The notes: generated by a model from the letters alone, not told the origin. A DNA stretch of 64,000 bases from Epiperipatus broadwayi (GCA_028023455.1 JAQFVV010000448.1:1-64000), one strand, 5' to 3'; shown: positions 46,260 through 57,510, numbered from the stretch's first letter. Numbers and translations are program-made.

Positions 46260-47700
46260 AAAAAAATCGTGCACACTAATATCACAACAATCTCTATACT
46301 TTTCTGCAGATTTCTCTAAACTCCAGACAATCATAACTCTTTCCTTCCTTTAGATCTTAAATCTAATTCTTTCTTCCCTATATCTCTATTTCTATTATTT
46401 CCATAGAACTTTTCTAATATATTACCATTTCTCAGCTCTAAGTATATATCCAATTTTTCTTGTATTCTTATGAAACAATAAATAATCTCTTTTTTTATTT
46501 TTAGCACTTCAAAAGTGAAAATCATATTCCACAAATTGTTTTTTCTTTTAAATCTACAACACAAAAAGCTTCAATTTTTCATATCTCTTTTTCTAATCAT
46601 TAAACCTTCTATGTCTTTAAATTCACATATTTTTATTAATTTCATCTTTATTAAACTACAAAATAACTTTCCTTATTAAAGGTTTGTTTAGCCATTGCGA
46701 TTTTAAAGTAATACATTTGTCACTGTTTCACCAACAAACAACTTTCCAAATATTAAAAAGCATGGATTTTATTTAAAAAATTCTGTCCAATTTTCACTCT
46801 CATTCTTACTATCTCTACTTGCAATTACTATCTTAGATATAAATGCATGAATTTTCATCCAACATCACACATTTCATCACTCCAAACTAATATTTTAATA
46901 AGCTAATTCTCAATATTTGCAATAGCAATCACGTTATCAGCAAAATTTATGAAATTAACCTTCCTGTCTTCAGTGCTAACCTTGTCAAAGTCACATTTAT
47001 CAAAACATTCATTTAAATAAATTTTAATCAAGAGTTAGGAAATGAATAGTATTCCCCTTTTATATCATATCTATGTCTATCTGTTTTATAAAACTATTTA
47101 ATCTTACTAATATTATTATTCTTGATATATTTTCTAAAATCATCTCTTCTTTTAATGTGAACTTTACTTCTTCAACAAAATGATCCAATCTTCAATTGAA
47201 GACTTTTCAAATCAATAAAATAAGTATTAATTTACATGGCATCATTTCTACTGCATCATTTTTTTTACCCTTATGGTATTCTGACACAAACATGTCTGAC
47301 CTATTATATACATGTTTATTCAGTATCTATTCAATTCTGTCAGTAACTTCTTGTCAGAAGAGAAGATTAAACTTATACTTTTAATATTATTATATTTTAT
47401 TGCATTAGAACTTTTTTAAAGAAATCACAACTACTAAAAAAATAGTCCAATGATCCTAATTTTCTATTCATATATTAGTTCACAAATACTAACTAACTCT
47501 CTTAAACCTATCTCTTCAAAAACTGTTGGGAATTAATCTAAGCACAATTCTTTTCATTCTAATTTAAAATGCTAATGTAAACCTACTATTGTTACCATGC
47601 AAATCTTATATATACACTTCTCCTCTGGTCATTGCATCTGTCCTTTCTTTTATTCAACTGATATTACTGTTTTTTTTTCACTCAAAGTATATTATTTTAC
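46260..47700 (-). pseudogene. Heavily decayed LINE reverse transcriptase (RTE-like?)
   Basis: On the minus strand, fragments in several frames resemble an RT in order. LILLI with a following FIDLKSL-like segment (FIDFxKAFDS box) lies at about 47200-47240. An INFADNVIAIANI segment (FADDIVLIA box) lies at about 46920-46970. A C-terminal part at 46331-46564 reads NMIFTFEVLKIKKEII and LELRNGN. The usual Asp pair reads ADN. It lies wholly in the 2.5-kb ENPP intron. The clade is uncertain, and RTE is only suggested by the C-terminal pattern. Confidence 0.45.
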
Positions 47701-48318
47701 TATCATATAATTTAAATTGAACTGACAAATACTTTGTAATTTTTCTACCTTGATACCTTCCCACTTTTAACCATACTTAATTTGTTTGCCTATTCCCTAT
47801 CTTCACCATTTTATTTTATTAAGTCATCTCATTACAAATTGTCTGAAGTTATCCTAGAGCCTCACTGAGAAGTGCCAAAGCATGAAACCATTGGTCTGAG
47901 GTTAGGGTGTGGTTTCAAGATAGATTTTTAAATGTTTTCTCTTGCTGGCATTTATCAATAAACTTGTTAGAGCAATTAGTACAGCTCATTATTTTTCCCC
48001 CTCCCCTTTATTTCTCATATATCTTCTTTCTTAATCTTTTAATTGAATTTATATCATCAATTATCTTTCTGCTTTATACCTTTATTTTCTTGTCCAATAA
48101 ATTTGTAAAGTTACTCCTATATTTCCCATTAATTTATTAATATTCTTTCTTTCATTGTTTTAAAATTATATACCCTCATAGTTAATCTCACTATAATAAT
48201 CCATCTGTATCTGCTGATTCTAATTAATAGTAAATTTTAATTTTGTCATGTGTCCTTTTGTACTTCAGAAAATGGTGATTTTTTTTAAACATTGTAAGTA
48301 ATAGTTTGTTTTACTCAC
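47701..48318. other. ENPP intron, T-rich
   Basis: No feature recognised. The plus-strand frame at 47907-48140 is low-complexity Leu/Phe/Ile. Confidence 0.5.
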
Positions 48319-48438
48319 AGGTTCTCCTAACCACCACTCTGGATTTTGACTTTCTTCTTTTGACAGTGCAAAACGTTTTTTAATGACTGGATCATACATG
48401 TTATTATCAATGATACCATGAGATTCAGGATATAAGCC
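48319..48438 (-). CDS. ENPP: ENPP1-3-like phosphodiesterase, internal exon (most 5' seen)
   Basis: This 120-bp exon, exactly 40 codons and phase 0 at both ends, encodes [19 protein letters not shown], then [22 protein letters not shown]1 reads [18 protein letters not shown]...NPEWYKGEPIW, nearly identical at the conserved places. The acceptor is TATTTTTAG and the donor GTGAGT. The preceding exon should carry the FPTKTFPNHY motif with the catalytic Thr. I did not find it between 48440 and 64000, so it is either beyond the window or too short to see. Confidence 0.97.
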
Positions 48439-48840
48439 CTAAAAATATATAAAGATTCAATAAGAATTAATTACAAGTAGATAAAATATTGACATATTGT
48501 AATGTAAAATAAATGTTAAAATAAAAAATATAAAGATAAATTTTTTTTTTTATAATTTTTAAAATTTTCAATTAAACTATAAAATTAACATTAATCAATA
48601 TTTCCCAAATAAATTCAAATCCTTTTATCTTAATTGCATACTTTTATTTATTTACCTACTTATTTACTTTTAAAAGTATTTTTATGCATCAAAATTATTT
48701 ACATAGGAATATATTTATAAAGAATTTTAGAATTATACTGAAAAAAGTTTTTTTTTATTCCATATAATCTTATATACTTCTATTATAAACTCTAATCACA
48801 ATGTTTGCTTCTTGAATTCAGAAGTTCATATATATATATA
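48439..48840. other. ENPP intron, AT-rich
   Basis: No feature. Ends in a short (AT)n run adjoining the tandem array. Confidence 0.5.
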
Positions 48841-48934
48841 ATCAATAGATGGCGTTTTACCAAAAACACCGTCAAAGCATGTTTGTTTACATAAACATCA
48901 GAGTAAGCATTCACTACCTCTTTCATTAGTTCCA

Positions 48935-48980
48935 CCTTCAGATCATGATTTCAAGCTGATTTTTCTATCATCAGTGAAGG
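48935..48980 (-). ncRNA. Hammerhead ribozyme, type I, stem III AUCAUGAU (array unit 1)
   Basis: Minus strand: stem I CCUUCA, core CUGAUGA, stem II, GAA, self-complementary AUCAUGAU, cleavage C, stem I UGAAGG. Stem I is 6 perfect pairs. In this unit stem II reads UAG-AAAAAUCA-GCUU, with the third pair lost compared with the other units. Confidence 0.8.
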
Positions 48981-49339
48981 ACAGGAAATAAGAAACTAGA
49001 TCTAAACACTAAACTCTGAGCGTTTATGAAACAATTTCTATTCAGCTTGCAAGCGTGAATTTTTTAGACAGGGAATGTCTTCAAAATCAGCATAGCAAGC
49101 CAGATAGCTATATGGGTCTGATATCAGTTCAGTATCTCCACATAGTAGAAGCCTCTGCAATATATATCATTGCAAGAAAAAACTTCAAATGTACATTTAT
49201 GAAAAACAAATAAGCAAGTTAAACTTGCCAACGTTTGTATTTATGATCAACAGATGGCATTTTACCAAAAACACCATAAAAGTTTGTTTGTTTACATAAA
49301 CGTCAGAGTAAGCATTCACTACCTCTTTCATTAGTTCCA

Positions 49340-49385
49340 CCTTCAGATCATGATTTCAAGCTGATTTTTCTATCATCAGTGAAGG
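49340..49385 (-). ncRNA. Hammerhead ribozyme, AUCAUGAU family (array unit 2)
   Basis: Identical in layout to 48935-48980, exactly 405 bp further on. Core CUGAUGA, GAAA and stem I are intact, and stem II carries the same single change. Confidence 0.8.
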
Positions 49386-49744
49386 ACAGGAAATAAGAAA
49401 CTAGATCTAAACACTAAACTCTGAGCGTTTATGAAACAATTTCTATTCAGCTTGCAAGTGTGAATTTTTTAGACAGGGAATGTCTTCAAAATCAGCATAG
49501 CAAGACAGATAGCTATATGGGTCTGATATCAGTTCAGTATCTCCACATAATAGAAGCCTCTGCAATATATATCATTGCAAGAAAAAACTTCAAAGGTACA
49601 TTTATGAAAAACAAATAAGCAAGTTAAACTTGCCAACGTTTGTATTTATGATCAACAGATGGCATTTTACCAAAAACACCATAAAAGTTTGTTTGTTTAT
49701 ATAAACGTCAGAGTAAGCATTCACTACCTCTTTCATTAGTTCCA

Positions 49745-49790
49745 CCTTCAGATCATGATTTCAAGCTGATTTTGCTATCATCAGTGAAGG
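49745..49790 (-). ncRNA. Hammerhead ribozyme, AUCAUGAU family (array unit 3)
   Basis: Same layout, again 405 bp on. Here stem II is U-AGC-AAAAUCA-GCU-U, three pairs, with a U-U mismatch next to the core (the other family at 32418 has A-A at the same place). All invariant core bases are present. Confidence 0.85.
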
Positions 49791-50213
49791 ACAGGAAATA
49801 AGAAACTAGATCTAAACACTAAACTCTGAGCGTTTATGAAACAATTTCTATTCAGCTTGCAAGCATGAATTTTTTAGACACGTAATGTCTTCAAAATCAG
49901 CATAGCAAGCCAGATAACTATATGGGTCTGATATCATTTCAGTATCTCCACATAGTAGAAGCCTCTGCAATATATATCATTGCAAGAAAAAACTTCAAAG
50001 GTACATTTATGAAGCTGATTTTGCTATCATCAGTGAATGACAGGAAATAAGAAACTAGATATAAACACTAAACTCTGAGCATTTATGAAACAATTCCTAT
50101 TCAGCTTGCAAGCATGAATTACGTGTCTAAAAAATTCATGCTTGCAAGCTGAATAGAAATTGTTTCATAAACGCTCAGAGTTTAGTGTTTAGATCTAGTT
50201 TCTTATTTCCTAT

Positions 50214-50259
50214 CCTTCACTGATGATAGCAAAATCAGCTTGAAATCATGATCTGAAGG
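50214..50259 (+). ncRNA. Hammerhead ribozyme, AUCAUGAU family, + strand
   Basis: CCUUCA, CUGAUGA, U-AGC-AAAAUCA-GCU-U, GAA, AUCAUGAU, C, UGAAGG. Complete consensus for the family, in the left pseudo-LTR. Confidence 0.85.
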
Positions 50260-50599
50260 TGGAACTAACAAAAGAGGTAGTGAATGCTTACTCTGACATT
50301 TATGTAAACAAACACGCTTTAACAGTGTTTTTGGTAAAACGCCATTTGTTGATCATAAATACAAGCATTGGCAAGTTTAACTTGCTTTTTTGTTTTTCAT
50401 AAATGTACCTTTGAAGTTTTTTCTTGCAATGATATATATTGCAGAGGCTTCTCTATGTGGAGATACTGAACTGATATCAGACTCATATAGCTATCTGTCT
50501 TGCTATGCTGATTTTGAAGACATTATGTGTCTAAAAAATTCATGCTTGCAAGCTGAATAGAAATTGAGCAATGTTTAGATCTAGTTTCTTATTTCCTGT

Positions 50600-50645
50600 T
50601 CTTCACTGATGATAGCAAAATCAGCTTGAAATCATGATCTGAAGG
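50600..50645 (+). ncRNA. Hammerhead ribozyme, AUCAUGAU family, just upstream of the PLE ORF
   Basis: As at 50214-50259, with UCUUCA pairing with UGAAGG through one G-U. It ends 8 bases before the first ATG of the long PLE frame, so self-cleavage would set the 5' end of the PLE transcript directly ahead of the coding region. Confidence 0.85.
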
Positions 50646-50652
50646 TGAACTA

Positions 50653-51816
50653 ATGAAAGAGGTAGTGAATGCTTACTCTGATGTTTATGTAAACAAACAT
50701 ACTTGTCATAATGAAAGAATTAAATTTATTATGGCCTTCTTGACATGGCTTGATTCCCATATATTTACACTCTTCGAAAACAAATGGTACACAATGCAAG
50801 ATGGTTGGCCCATGGGCCTTCCTATTAGTGGTGTTTTATCTAGTATATATTTAAATAAATACGAGCAATCCATCATTCCAAAATACTTCAACACTAACCT
50901 AGACTTCACATATATACGATATGTAGACGATATTTTCATCATAACCTCTAAAAATAATATTTTAAATATACAACGTGAATTACAAAACTCAACCAAACTA
51001 TCATTCACTATTACATATGAAAATAATAAAGAACTCAAATATCTCGACCTCTCTTTATCGAGAAATCGCCACTCAATAGATTACAAAATGATTGTTAAAC
51101 CATTTGAAATTTGCAGCTGTATCCACCCTAACTCTAACTCACCCGCATCACACAAATTTGCAGGTCTTAATGCATTTTTGTTTAGAAACTTTCATCTGTG
51201 TAAATACGAAGCACATAGGAAGGAAAATTTAAACAATTATACTAAAGATCTATTAGCAGCAGGATTCAAATATAAAACCATTAAAAAGAAAATCATGAAA
51301 TTTAATAGTACAATAAACAATAAATTACCTCGCACTAATCTATCTAGAATAACAATCCCCTACATCCCTAAAATATCCAGCAAACTAACAAAAACTTTAA
51401 ACAATAAATTCAACATAATATTCAGAACTCCACCCAATTCCAATAGGTTGATCAATAACTCTAAAGACCACATTGATCGATCACTCACCCCACACGTGGT
51501 GTACTCTATTTCCTGCCCTCAAGCCGGATGCCACGCTACATATTATGGGGAAACGAAAGACACAATTAATACCAGATTGGCTCAACATCGTTACACATTC
51601 AACAGAGCTCAAACGAACAGCAACACATCCTCCGTATTTTTCGAACATAGTAAACAATCTGGGCACAACTTCATACCTGCCAACCCCATTATTTTATGTT
51701 CAGAGCCAAATGATTACAGGAGAAAAATAAAGGAGGCATTCTATATTAATAGAGACATCCATGCCATTAACAGAAAGGACACATGCTTCGAGATCTCGAA
51801 AAAATGGGCTACGTAA
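50653..51816 (+). CDS. Penelope-like element reverse transcriptase/GIY-YIG endonuclease, 5'-truncated
   Basis: The open frame is 387 codons. The first 16 or so residues are translated pseudo-LTR. PLE homology starts at about residue 40 with WYTMQDGWPMGLPISGVLSS (RT block 4), then FTYIRYVDDIFII at about 90-105 with the catalytic YVDD. A connector with SCIHPNSNSPASHK follows. From about residue 290 comes the GIY-YIG nuclease: VVYSISCPQAGCHATYYGET, TRLAQH with the conserved Arg, SSVFFEHSKQSGHNF, and a KIKEAFYI helix with the conserved Glu. About half of a full PLE protein (N-terminal region and RT blocks 1-3 with the first catalytic Asp) is missing, so it is not functional alone. The frame is open and the pseudo-LTRs nearly identical, so it is young. 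The product would act on DNA at target-primed reverse transcription. The ATG used is arbitrary. Confidence 0.9.
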   Translation: MKEVVNAYSDVYVNKHTCHNERIKFIMAFLTWLDSHIFTLFENKWYTMQDGWPMGLPISGVLSSIYLNKYEQSIIPKYFNTNLDFTYIRYVDDIFIITSKNNILNIQRELQNSTKLSFTITYENNKELKYLDLSLSRNRHSIDYKMIVKPFEICSCIHPNSNSPASHKFAGLNAFLFRNFHLCKYEAHRKENLNNYTKDLLAAGFKYKTIKKKIMKFNSTINNKLPRTNLSRITIPYIPKISSKLTKTLNNKFNIIFRTPPNSNRLINNSKDHIDRSLTPHVVYSISCPQAGCHATYYGETKDTINTRLAQHRYTFNRAQTNSNTSSVFFEHSKQSGHNFIPANPIILCSEPNDYRRKIKEAFYINRDIHAINRKDTCFEISKKWAT

Positions 51817-52011
51817 CAGTAGCTTATTTGAATATTTACATTTGCATATATTTATTACACTTTTCATGAAGGCTATGAGTATGAGGCATGGTTCCTCGAA
51901 AACGTTCAGCCGATAAATTTTTAATAGTAAGTTATATTTTCTCTAATTAATAATTACAATTAAGTATTTTTTGTTTTTACATATAAGGAGAAATTAAAAC
52001 CATATTTATAC

Positions 52012-52499
52012 TTTGACAGTGTTTTTGGTAAAACACCATCTGTTGATCATAAATACAAGCATTGGCAAGTTTAACTTGCTTTTTTGTTTTTCATAAATGT
52101 ACCTTTGAATTTTTTTCTTGCAATGATATATATTTCAGAGGCTTCTACTATGTGGAGATACTGAACTGATATCAGACCCATATAGCTATCTGGCTTGCTA
52201 TGCTGATTTGAAGACATTACGTGTCTAAAAAATTCATGCTTGCAAGCTGAATAGAAATTGTTTCATAAACGCTCAGAGTTTAGTGTTTAGATCTAGTTTC
52301 TTATTTCCTGTTTTTCACTGATGATAGCAAAATCAGCTTGAAATCATGATCTGAAGGTGGAACTAATGAAAGAGGTAGTGAATGCTTACTCTGACATTTA
52401 TGTAAACAAACACGCTTTGATGGTGTTTTTGGTAAAACGCCATCTGTTGATCATAAATACAAGCGTTGGCAAGTTTAACTTGCTTTTTTGTTTTTCATA
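52012..52499 (+). repeat. Right pseudo-LTR of the PLE, 1.2 units
   Basis: It begins tttgacagtgtttttggtaa, exactly the phrase that in the tandem array follows aaacaaacaygc, where the left copy stops. The PLE body (about 50698-52011) therefore sits at one defined joint of the 405-bp unit. One full unit is followed by the first 85 bp of another, ending at tttttcata before unrelated sequence. Confidence 0.9.
52312..52357 (+). ncRNA. Hammerhead ribozyme, AUCAUGAU family, right pseudo-LTR
   Basis: UUUUCA, CUGAUGA, U-AGC-AAAAUCA-GCU-U, GAA, AUCAUGAU, C, UGAAGG. The core is intact, and stem I uses G-U pairs at its outer end. Confidence 0.82.
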
Positions 52500-52912
52500 T
52501 ATTATATACTCAGAGATCCTATTAACTAATCACACATTGTATGAAAGCTTCCTTTTTTACTCACTTCTAGTCTAAAATCATTTATTCATTCTATCATTAA
52601 TGACTTGTTTTTTTCCTATCTTATTTTAATAAAGACTATTTTATTAGTAGTAATATCTTATTTTTAAAATCTCCAATTTATCATAAAAATCTACATCTTT
52701 CAAACCCCTCACTTTTATGTTTTCCAGTTCTCTATACAATTTATCCTGATTTTTTTTCGATGTTCCATTATTGCAGAAATATATGTACAATATTCTCTCT
52801 GCAATCTCCACATAACCCAACTATGATATAACTTTATTCTATTTTTGCTTCATTTCCTTAATATACAAAGCTTTTATTTTTGTCCAAATAATAATTGTCC
52901 TTTTAATGTTCC

Positions 52913-52946
<34 letters not shown>

Positions 52947-55730
52947 GTGCTCTTTTTATTAGTACATTCCATCATAAAACAAAGTGGGAATAAATTTTAA
53001 GATATATAATTTTATAAAGTCAAAAATATTTATTTATTAAACTATGAAAAATAATCACTTTAGTTATCATAGGATTTGAACATGAGATTAGTTAATTTAA
53101 AGTAGTATACATGCTAAATCTTGTTAAAGTATTTATTTTAAAAATATATATAAAAGATAAAATACTAAAGGATAATTTAATAATATCTGTTAATAATTAA
53201 TTGTTTAATAATATTTAAAATTATAGGGAAGTTCAAATTTTGTCTTATAAATAAAAATATGCATGATAGAGATAGATAATCATGTCTGTGCACATTTACT
53301 ATTAGAAAGCAATGATTATTTCCAGTGTAATCTTAATTTATTTTCCAAAATAATAATTAATATTTATGTTTTGAATTATGCTTAAAAGTTCATAAAATAA
53401 ACGTCAGATTTAGTCTGGATAAAAATAAAACTAGAAAAATATGAATTGATTTAGAGTAAATGATATTTTTATTCAGTTCATGAAAGTTATTGTATTTATA
53501 ATTATTAATAGATAGTTTAAACAGATATTTGGTTTAAAAATAGTTAAATTACATGTAACTAGTGAGTAGAAGAATCACCCAATGGGAAAGCACAATTTGG
53601 AATAAATTAATAAAATGCAGATGATGTTTTAAAAAGAAAAAAATCAGAAGAAGAATAAATATATAAAGAAAAAACATTACAGATCGGAAAAATAAGTAAC
53701 TTGGTTTGTCTCCAAAAGTTTGCTTAAATTTTTGAATTTTTATTATTATTTTAAAATAAGTAATTGATTATGATCTACTTAAGAATTTAAAACTGTATAT
53801 TATAAGGTTTTTTTTAACATGAAGGAATAAAACAAAAAAACTTCTGGCTAACTCACCAATTTAATAAGTTTATCAAAATCCCTTAGTCATTATATTGGAA
53901 AAAAATATCAAAAGAATGAAAGGAAAAAGTTGTACATTTATGCCAAAGTGTTGTCAAGTAATACATGAACTTATGGAAAAACACTGTGAATATTATGTTA
54001 ATACATAATTTAATTAATAAGCAAGATCAAATATTTGTGCATTTTGACTCTCATAACAGTTGTGCAAGATTAAATTGGAATCAATGAATGAATAACAAGA
54101 AAATTATTCATGACACAGTTAAGTGTACAATTTTAAAGATAATTTAAACTAAAGTAGGACTGAATAATAATGAAAATATTTACACCTGGAAAAGTGTGCT
54201 TTGTATTAAAATAGAACATATAAAAGTACATTTGAATGAAAATTTCCATAGTAGAAAAGATATCAACAGATCATTATTAGTTTAGTATAACTTTCATGTA
54301 TAATAAAATCTTATGATGAGTTATGTATATCTATGGTAAATGAAGAATTAAAAGTTAAAAGAATGTCTGGATGCAATGTAATGCAAATAATGTAAAAGAA
54401 AAATGTTAAATGAAAGATTATATTTATACTACATCATAGTGGTCTGCTCACAAAATGAAAGAATTATTTATTAAAATTTGTCAATGAAAAAAAAAAACAA
54501 GATAAGAGTAAAAAATTAAATAATCACTGAAGACAACTAATAAAGAATAAATATGTATTGGAGGAGAAAGAGTGGAATATATCAATGGAATAAACATTAA
54601 CTTATTTGAGAATATAAAATGTATATTGAAGATCATGTCTGTCTATAGTTAAAGAAAAGAGGTAAAATGATTTATCTTAAATGATAACCTTGACAAAAAT
54701 ACTTAAGAAATAATGAGATTGAAGCATAGTAGTGGACTGGTGAAAATAGATAACATGAGAAGTATTTGAATAAGATACAATATGCAAGTTCAAGATAATC
54801 TTTGATTGTCACGAATAACCCGTCCCCCCAGAAATTGTTAATAATCTGTTTACATTGGAATTGGGTAAGTTTATAATTTTCTTATGAGAACAAAAGCAGC
54901 AAAAGTGAGCGAAAAGAGGTGTAACAAGTTTAACTCAAGCATTTGGAATGATTCGAATACCATTAAAAATTAAGGTTTTTTTCAATAACAAACTTGTATT
55001 TAAAAAAAAAAAAGGTATCATAATGTTTGTAAATAGTTTAATTTTATACTTTAATATAATCATTATCAATATGGGGGGTTAAATCAATAGATAAGGAAAT
55101 TAATAATTAATCACAGTTGTTTATCTAAGCAATTAATTGTTTAAAAATTTCAAGTTACTAGGTGGAGCTGCTACTAGAAAGTTACTTGCTTTACAGGTCT
55201 CTTAAAAAGGCTTTAAAAAGTCAGTTTTGCTGCAGTCAAAGGTATTTCTTATATGTACTTGTTCCTTTAAAGAACATTATTTGCTGTTTGTGTGCTTTTT
55301 CATTCACAATTCTCAGTTTTTAGTGTATTTTTGTCATTTTCCCCCTGTATGTACCATCTGCTTATCTACAATAGACAACCATATTTTTTCCCCTGTTTGA
55401 TGGGTAGTTTGACTATTTTATGGATCATAGAGGTTCTTATTCCCTCTTAGACTCTTGAAATCATTTTCTACTCCAGTTCTTCTATCACTCAAAACATTTT
55501 TATTGTTTTTTATCTGTTATTCCAGTTATTTAGGTCATTTTTAATGATCTTCTTTTCTCATGCCACCCCCCCCCCTCTGGGGTAATAAACTGCATAAAAT
55601 TCTCCTAAATTTTTGCACTAGCCAACTAGAATTAAAATTAACAATCTCTCTAGTGTGGATTTGCTTTGTTTTTTAAATCAAATTCTTTAGTTCTCCACTT
55701 CAAAATTGTTTTCTATTTTTAATTCTTCAA
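52500..55730. other. AT-rich stretch, no gene seen; (CA)n(TA)n microsatellite at 52914-52946
   Basis: No coding homology recognised on either strand. It holds a compound dinucleotide repeat at 52914-52946 and poly-C/poly-T runs near 55567. The last about 400 bp are T-rich and may be the 5' UTR of the LINE whose ORF1 follows. Confidence 0.5.
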
Positions 55731-55734
55731 AACA

Positions 55735-57510
55735 GTTTAAAGATTGCCACTGCCCCTAGTGGCAAATATGTGGAAAAACATAATTCACAACAACAAAGAT
55801 TTTCAAAACTGCCAAAATTTTTACCTAAATTAAATTCCAAACAAAACTCAATTAAAGACACCATCACCAAAAAACCTAAATCAAGGTCTACATCTCCTGG
55901 TGCTCTGGATTTTTCTTCTCTACAGGCTGAGGCTTTCCCCATCTAAGGCAAAAAGCAATTAAAAAAAAACAATCTGACCAATCATAATGTTGCTCTAAGC
56001 ACACTCCAAACACAACTGGGAACACTATAAATTTCTCACCTACGGGGAAAAAAACAGCCTGTTACATCTAAGCATAATTCAGCAACCTCCTCATCCATCT
56101 TTGAAACTTCTAAAAACCTAACACACAATAATTACTCCAAAGATGATGCTACTCATGATTCCCTGTTTCAATCTACCAGTGCAACCAAGTCTGGCAACAT
56201 TACTCCCACTAATATCAGTGACACTATGGAGCCAACCCCTTTAACCATCCTTTCATAACTATTCACTAAAACCACAGCAACTCTTCACTAATTCCTATGC
56301 TCAGGCTGCATCCAGAGCCTTACCAAAAATCCCAATATAACCACATCACAAACACACCAAGATGAACTCCTTCAAAATCTGTGGGGCCTTGATGAAGACA
56401 ATCCTAACAATCACCAATCAGCCATTTCAGCAACCTTCATTCCTACTAAACAACTTACACCAGAGAATCATGCTGTGATCTTCCTCAAGTCACCCCATTG
56501 CTAGCAGAGTGCCAGTTCAATCATTCTGGCAATTAAAGATCACATACAATGCGAACTCCACAAATTTCAAGCACAGCAGCTCTATGACCTTATTAAACTC
56601 CACAATATAGCTGATAGTACACAAAATCCTCACTCTTTCCAATAACTGATACATTGCAATACAGTTTCACAACATGATACAAAGGCAAGCCTTTAAAAAC
56701 AGATTCAAATTTTTGCACAATGCTCGTGGTTGCAATAGGCACCAATAGGCCATAAATACTTAGGGAGCTTATCAAGAACTCACATAGGGATGAAAAAGCA
56801 GCACCTATAGAAATATCTCGAGTCATTTGGAAAAGTGATATCATTTGAATACCTTACGGATCTTCTCACCGATGCCTCACCTTTACCAACATAGCCTCAT
56901 TTCAATTCTTAAAAAAGGTCTCTCTCCTGAAAGTATTCCCACAATAATAGCAGTGGATCTATCACCTCTGATCATCTCAATCAAGGGGATCAGGCCACAA
57001 TGTTTCATCTACGAAGACTGCAACCTCATTTGGGACTGCCCTCTAAAAATGTGCAACTCTTGCCATAAGAAAAACGACCTAAACAATATCTGTGCTCTGC
57101 ACATCCCCAACACACACAAACTTCATCCTTCAGCTAATCTCTCACCTTCATCTGATACTAAATCAACCTTTCAGCATTTGGCCACCATCCTCTATCCCCG
57201 TCTAGGCCACAAAATTTTTTTTTGAGTTCACTTGCAGCCCACCACTCTGTTACAATTCCATCACAGGACCCTCCCTCCTTGATGGACATGTCCTCTAATT
57301 CAAACTCAGAAATAATCCTGCAGTCTACCAACTTTGGAACTTCCATCACAAACAACAAACCTCAAAAGCATGCACACCCTAATCCATTGGATAGTGACAT
57401 CAACACCAATGGGCAGAATTACATCCTTGATCCTCCCAGTGAAACCATAATGGAACCTCTTCTCAATCCCAGGGCAAGTCTCAGACATACAGAATGTACA
57501 AGGAAATAAT
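55735..57510 (+). pseudogene. Decayed LINE ORF1 (gag-like)
   Basis: One plus-strand frame with several stops runs from about 55735. It starts with a Lys/Ser/Pro-rich part (FSKLPKFLPK, then KKPKSRSTSPGALDFSSLQA), continues with long Ser/Thr/Asn-rich disordered parts, then at 56845-57225 a folded part with GIRPQCFIYEDCNLIWDCPL followed by MCNSCHKKND and CALH. This is a Cys/His cluster of the ORF1 zinc-knuckle type with at least one Cys lost. A Pro/Ser-rich tail (57222-57509) closes it. Organisation and the position upstream of ORF2-like sequence suggest the same LINE class as the relic at 19-23 kb. Confidence 0.6.

Larger units (their letters stand above)
48841..50120 (-). repeat. Tandem array of 405-bp Penelope pseudo-LTR units, each with a hammerhead
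   Basis: Units start at 48841, 49246 and 49651 (period exactly 405 bp), each beginning atcaacagatggcattttac (atcaatagatggcgttttac in the first). They are about 97% alike. The third is cut at about 50012, where a partial fourth unit starts inside the ribozyme and runs to 50120. At 50121 the array flips. In the opposite orientation the same unit flanks the PLE reading frame on both sides, which identifies it as that element's pseudo-LTR. Near-identity of the copies indicates recent amplification. Confidence 0.93.
50121..50700 (+). repeat. Left pseudo-LTR of the PLE, 1.4 units in + orientation
   Basis: After the inversion point at about 50120 one whole unit follows in plus orientation (to about 50523), then a partial second unit that stops at tgtttatgtaaacaaaca (about 50697), where the PLE body begins. 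A deletion of about 25 bp (tttcataaacgctcagagtt and a few more) lies near 50565 in the partial unit. Confidence 0.9.

Noticed and set aside
48841-50120. Classification of the 405-bp array as a CRISPR-like or satellite array
   Set aside because: There is no repeat-spacer structure. The unit also flanks the PLE body at a fixed joint, so it is a pseudo-LTR rather than an independent satellite.
50706-51038. 110-codon minus-strand frame opposite the PLE
   Set aside because: It is a shadow of the plus-strand RT frame, which has the conserved motifs.
53800-53900. Possible ENPP exon ending at a GTGAG donor on the minus strand (about 53855)
   Set aside because: The translation has in-frame stops and no resemblance to the expected FPTKTFPNHY region.
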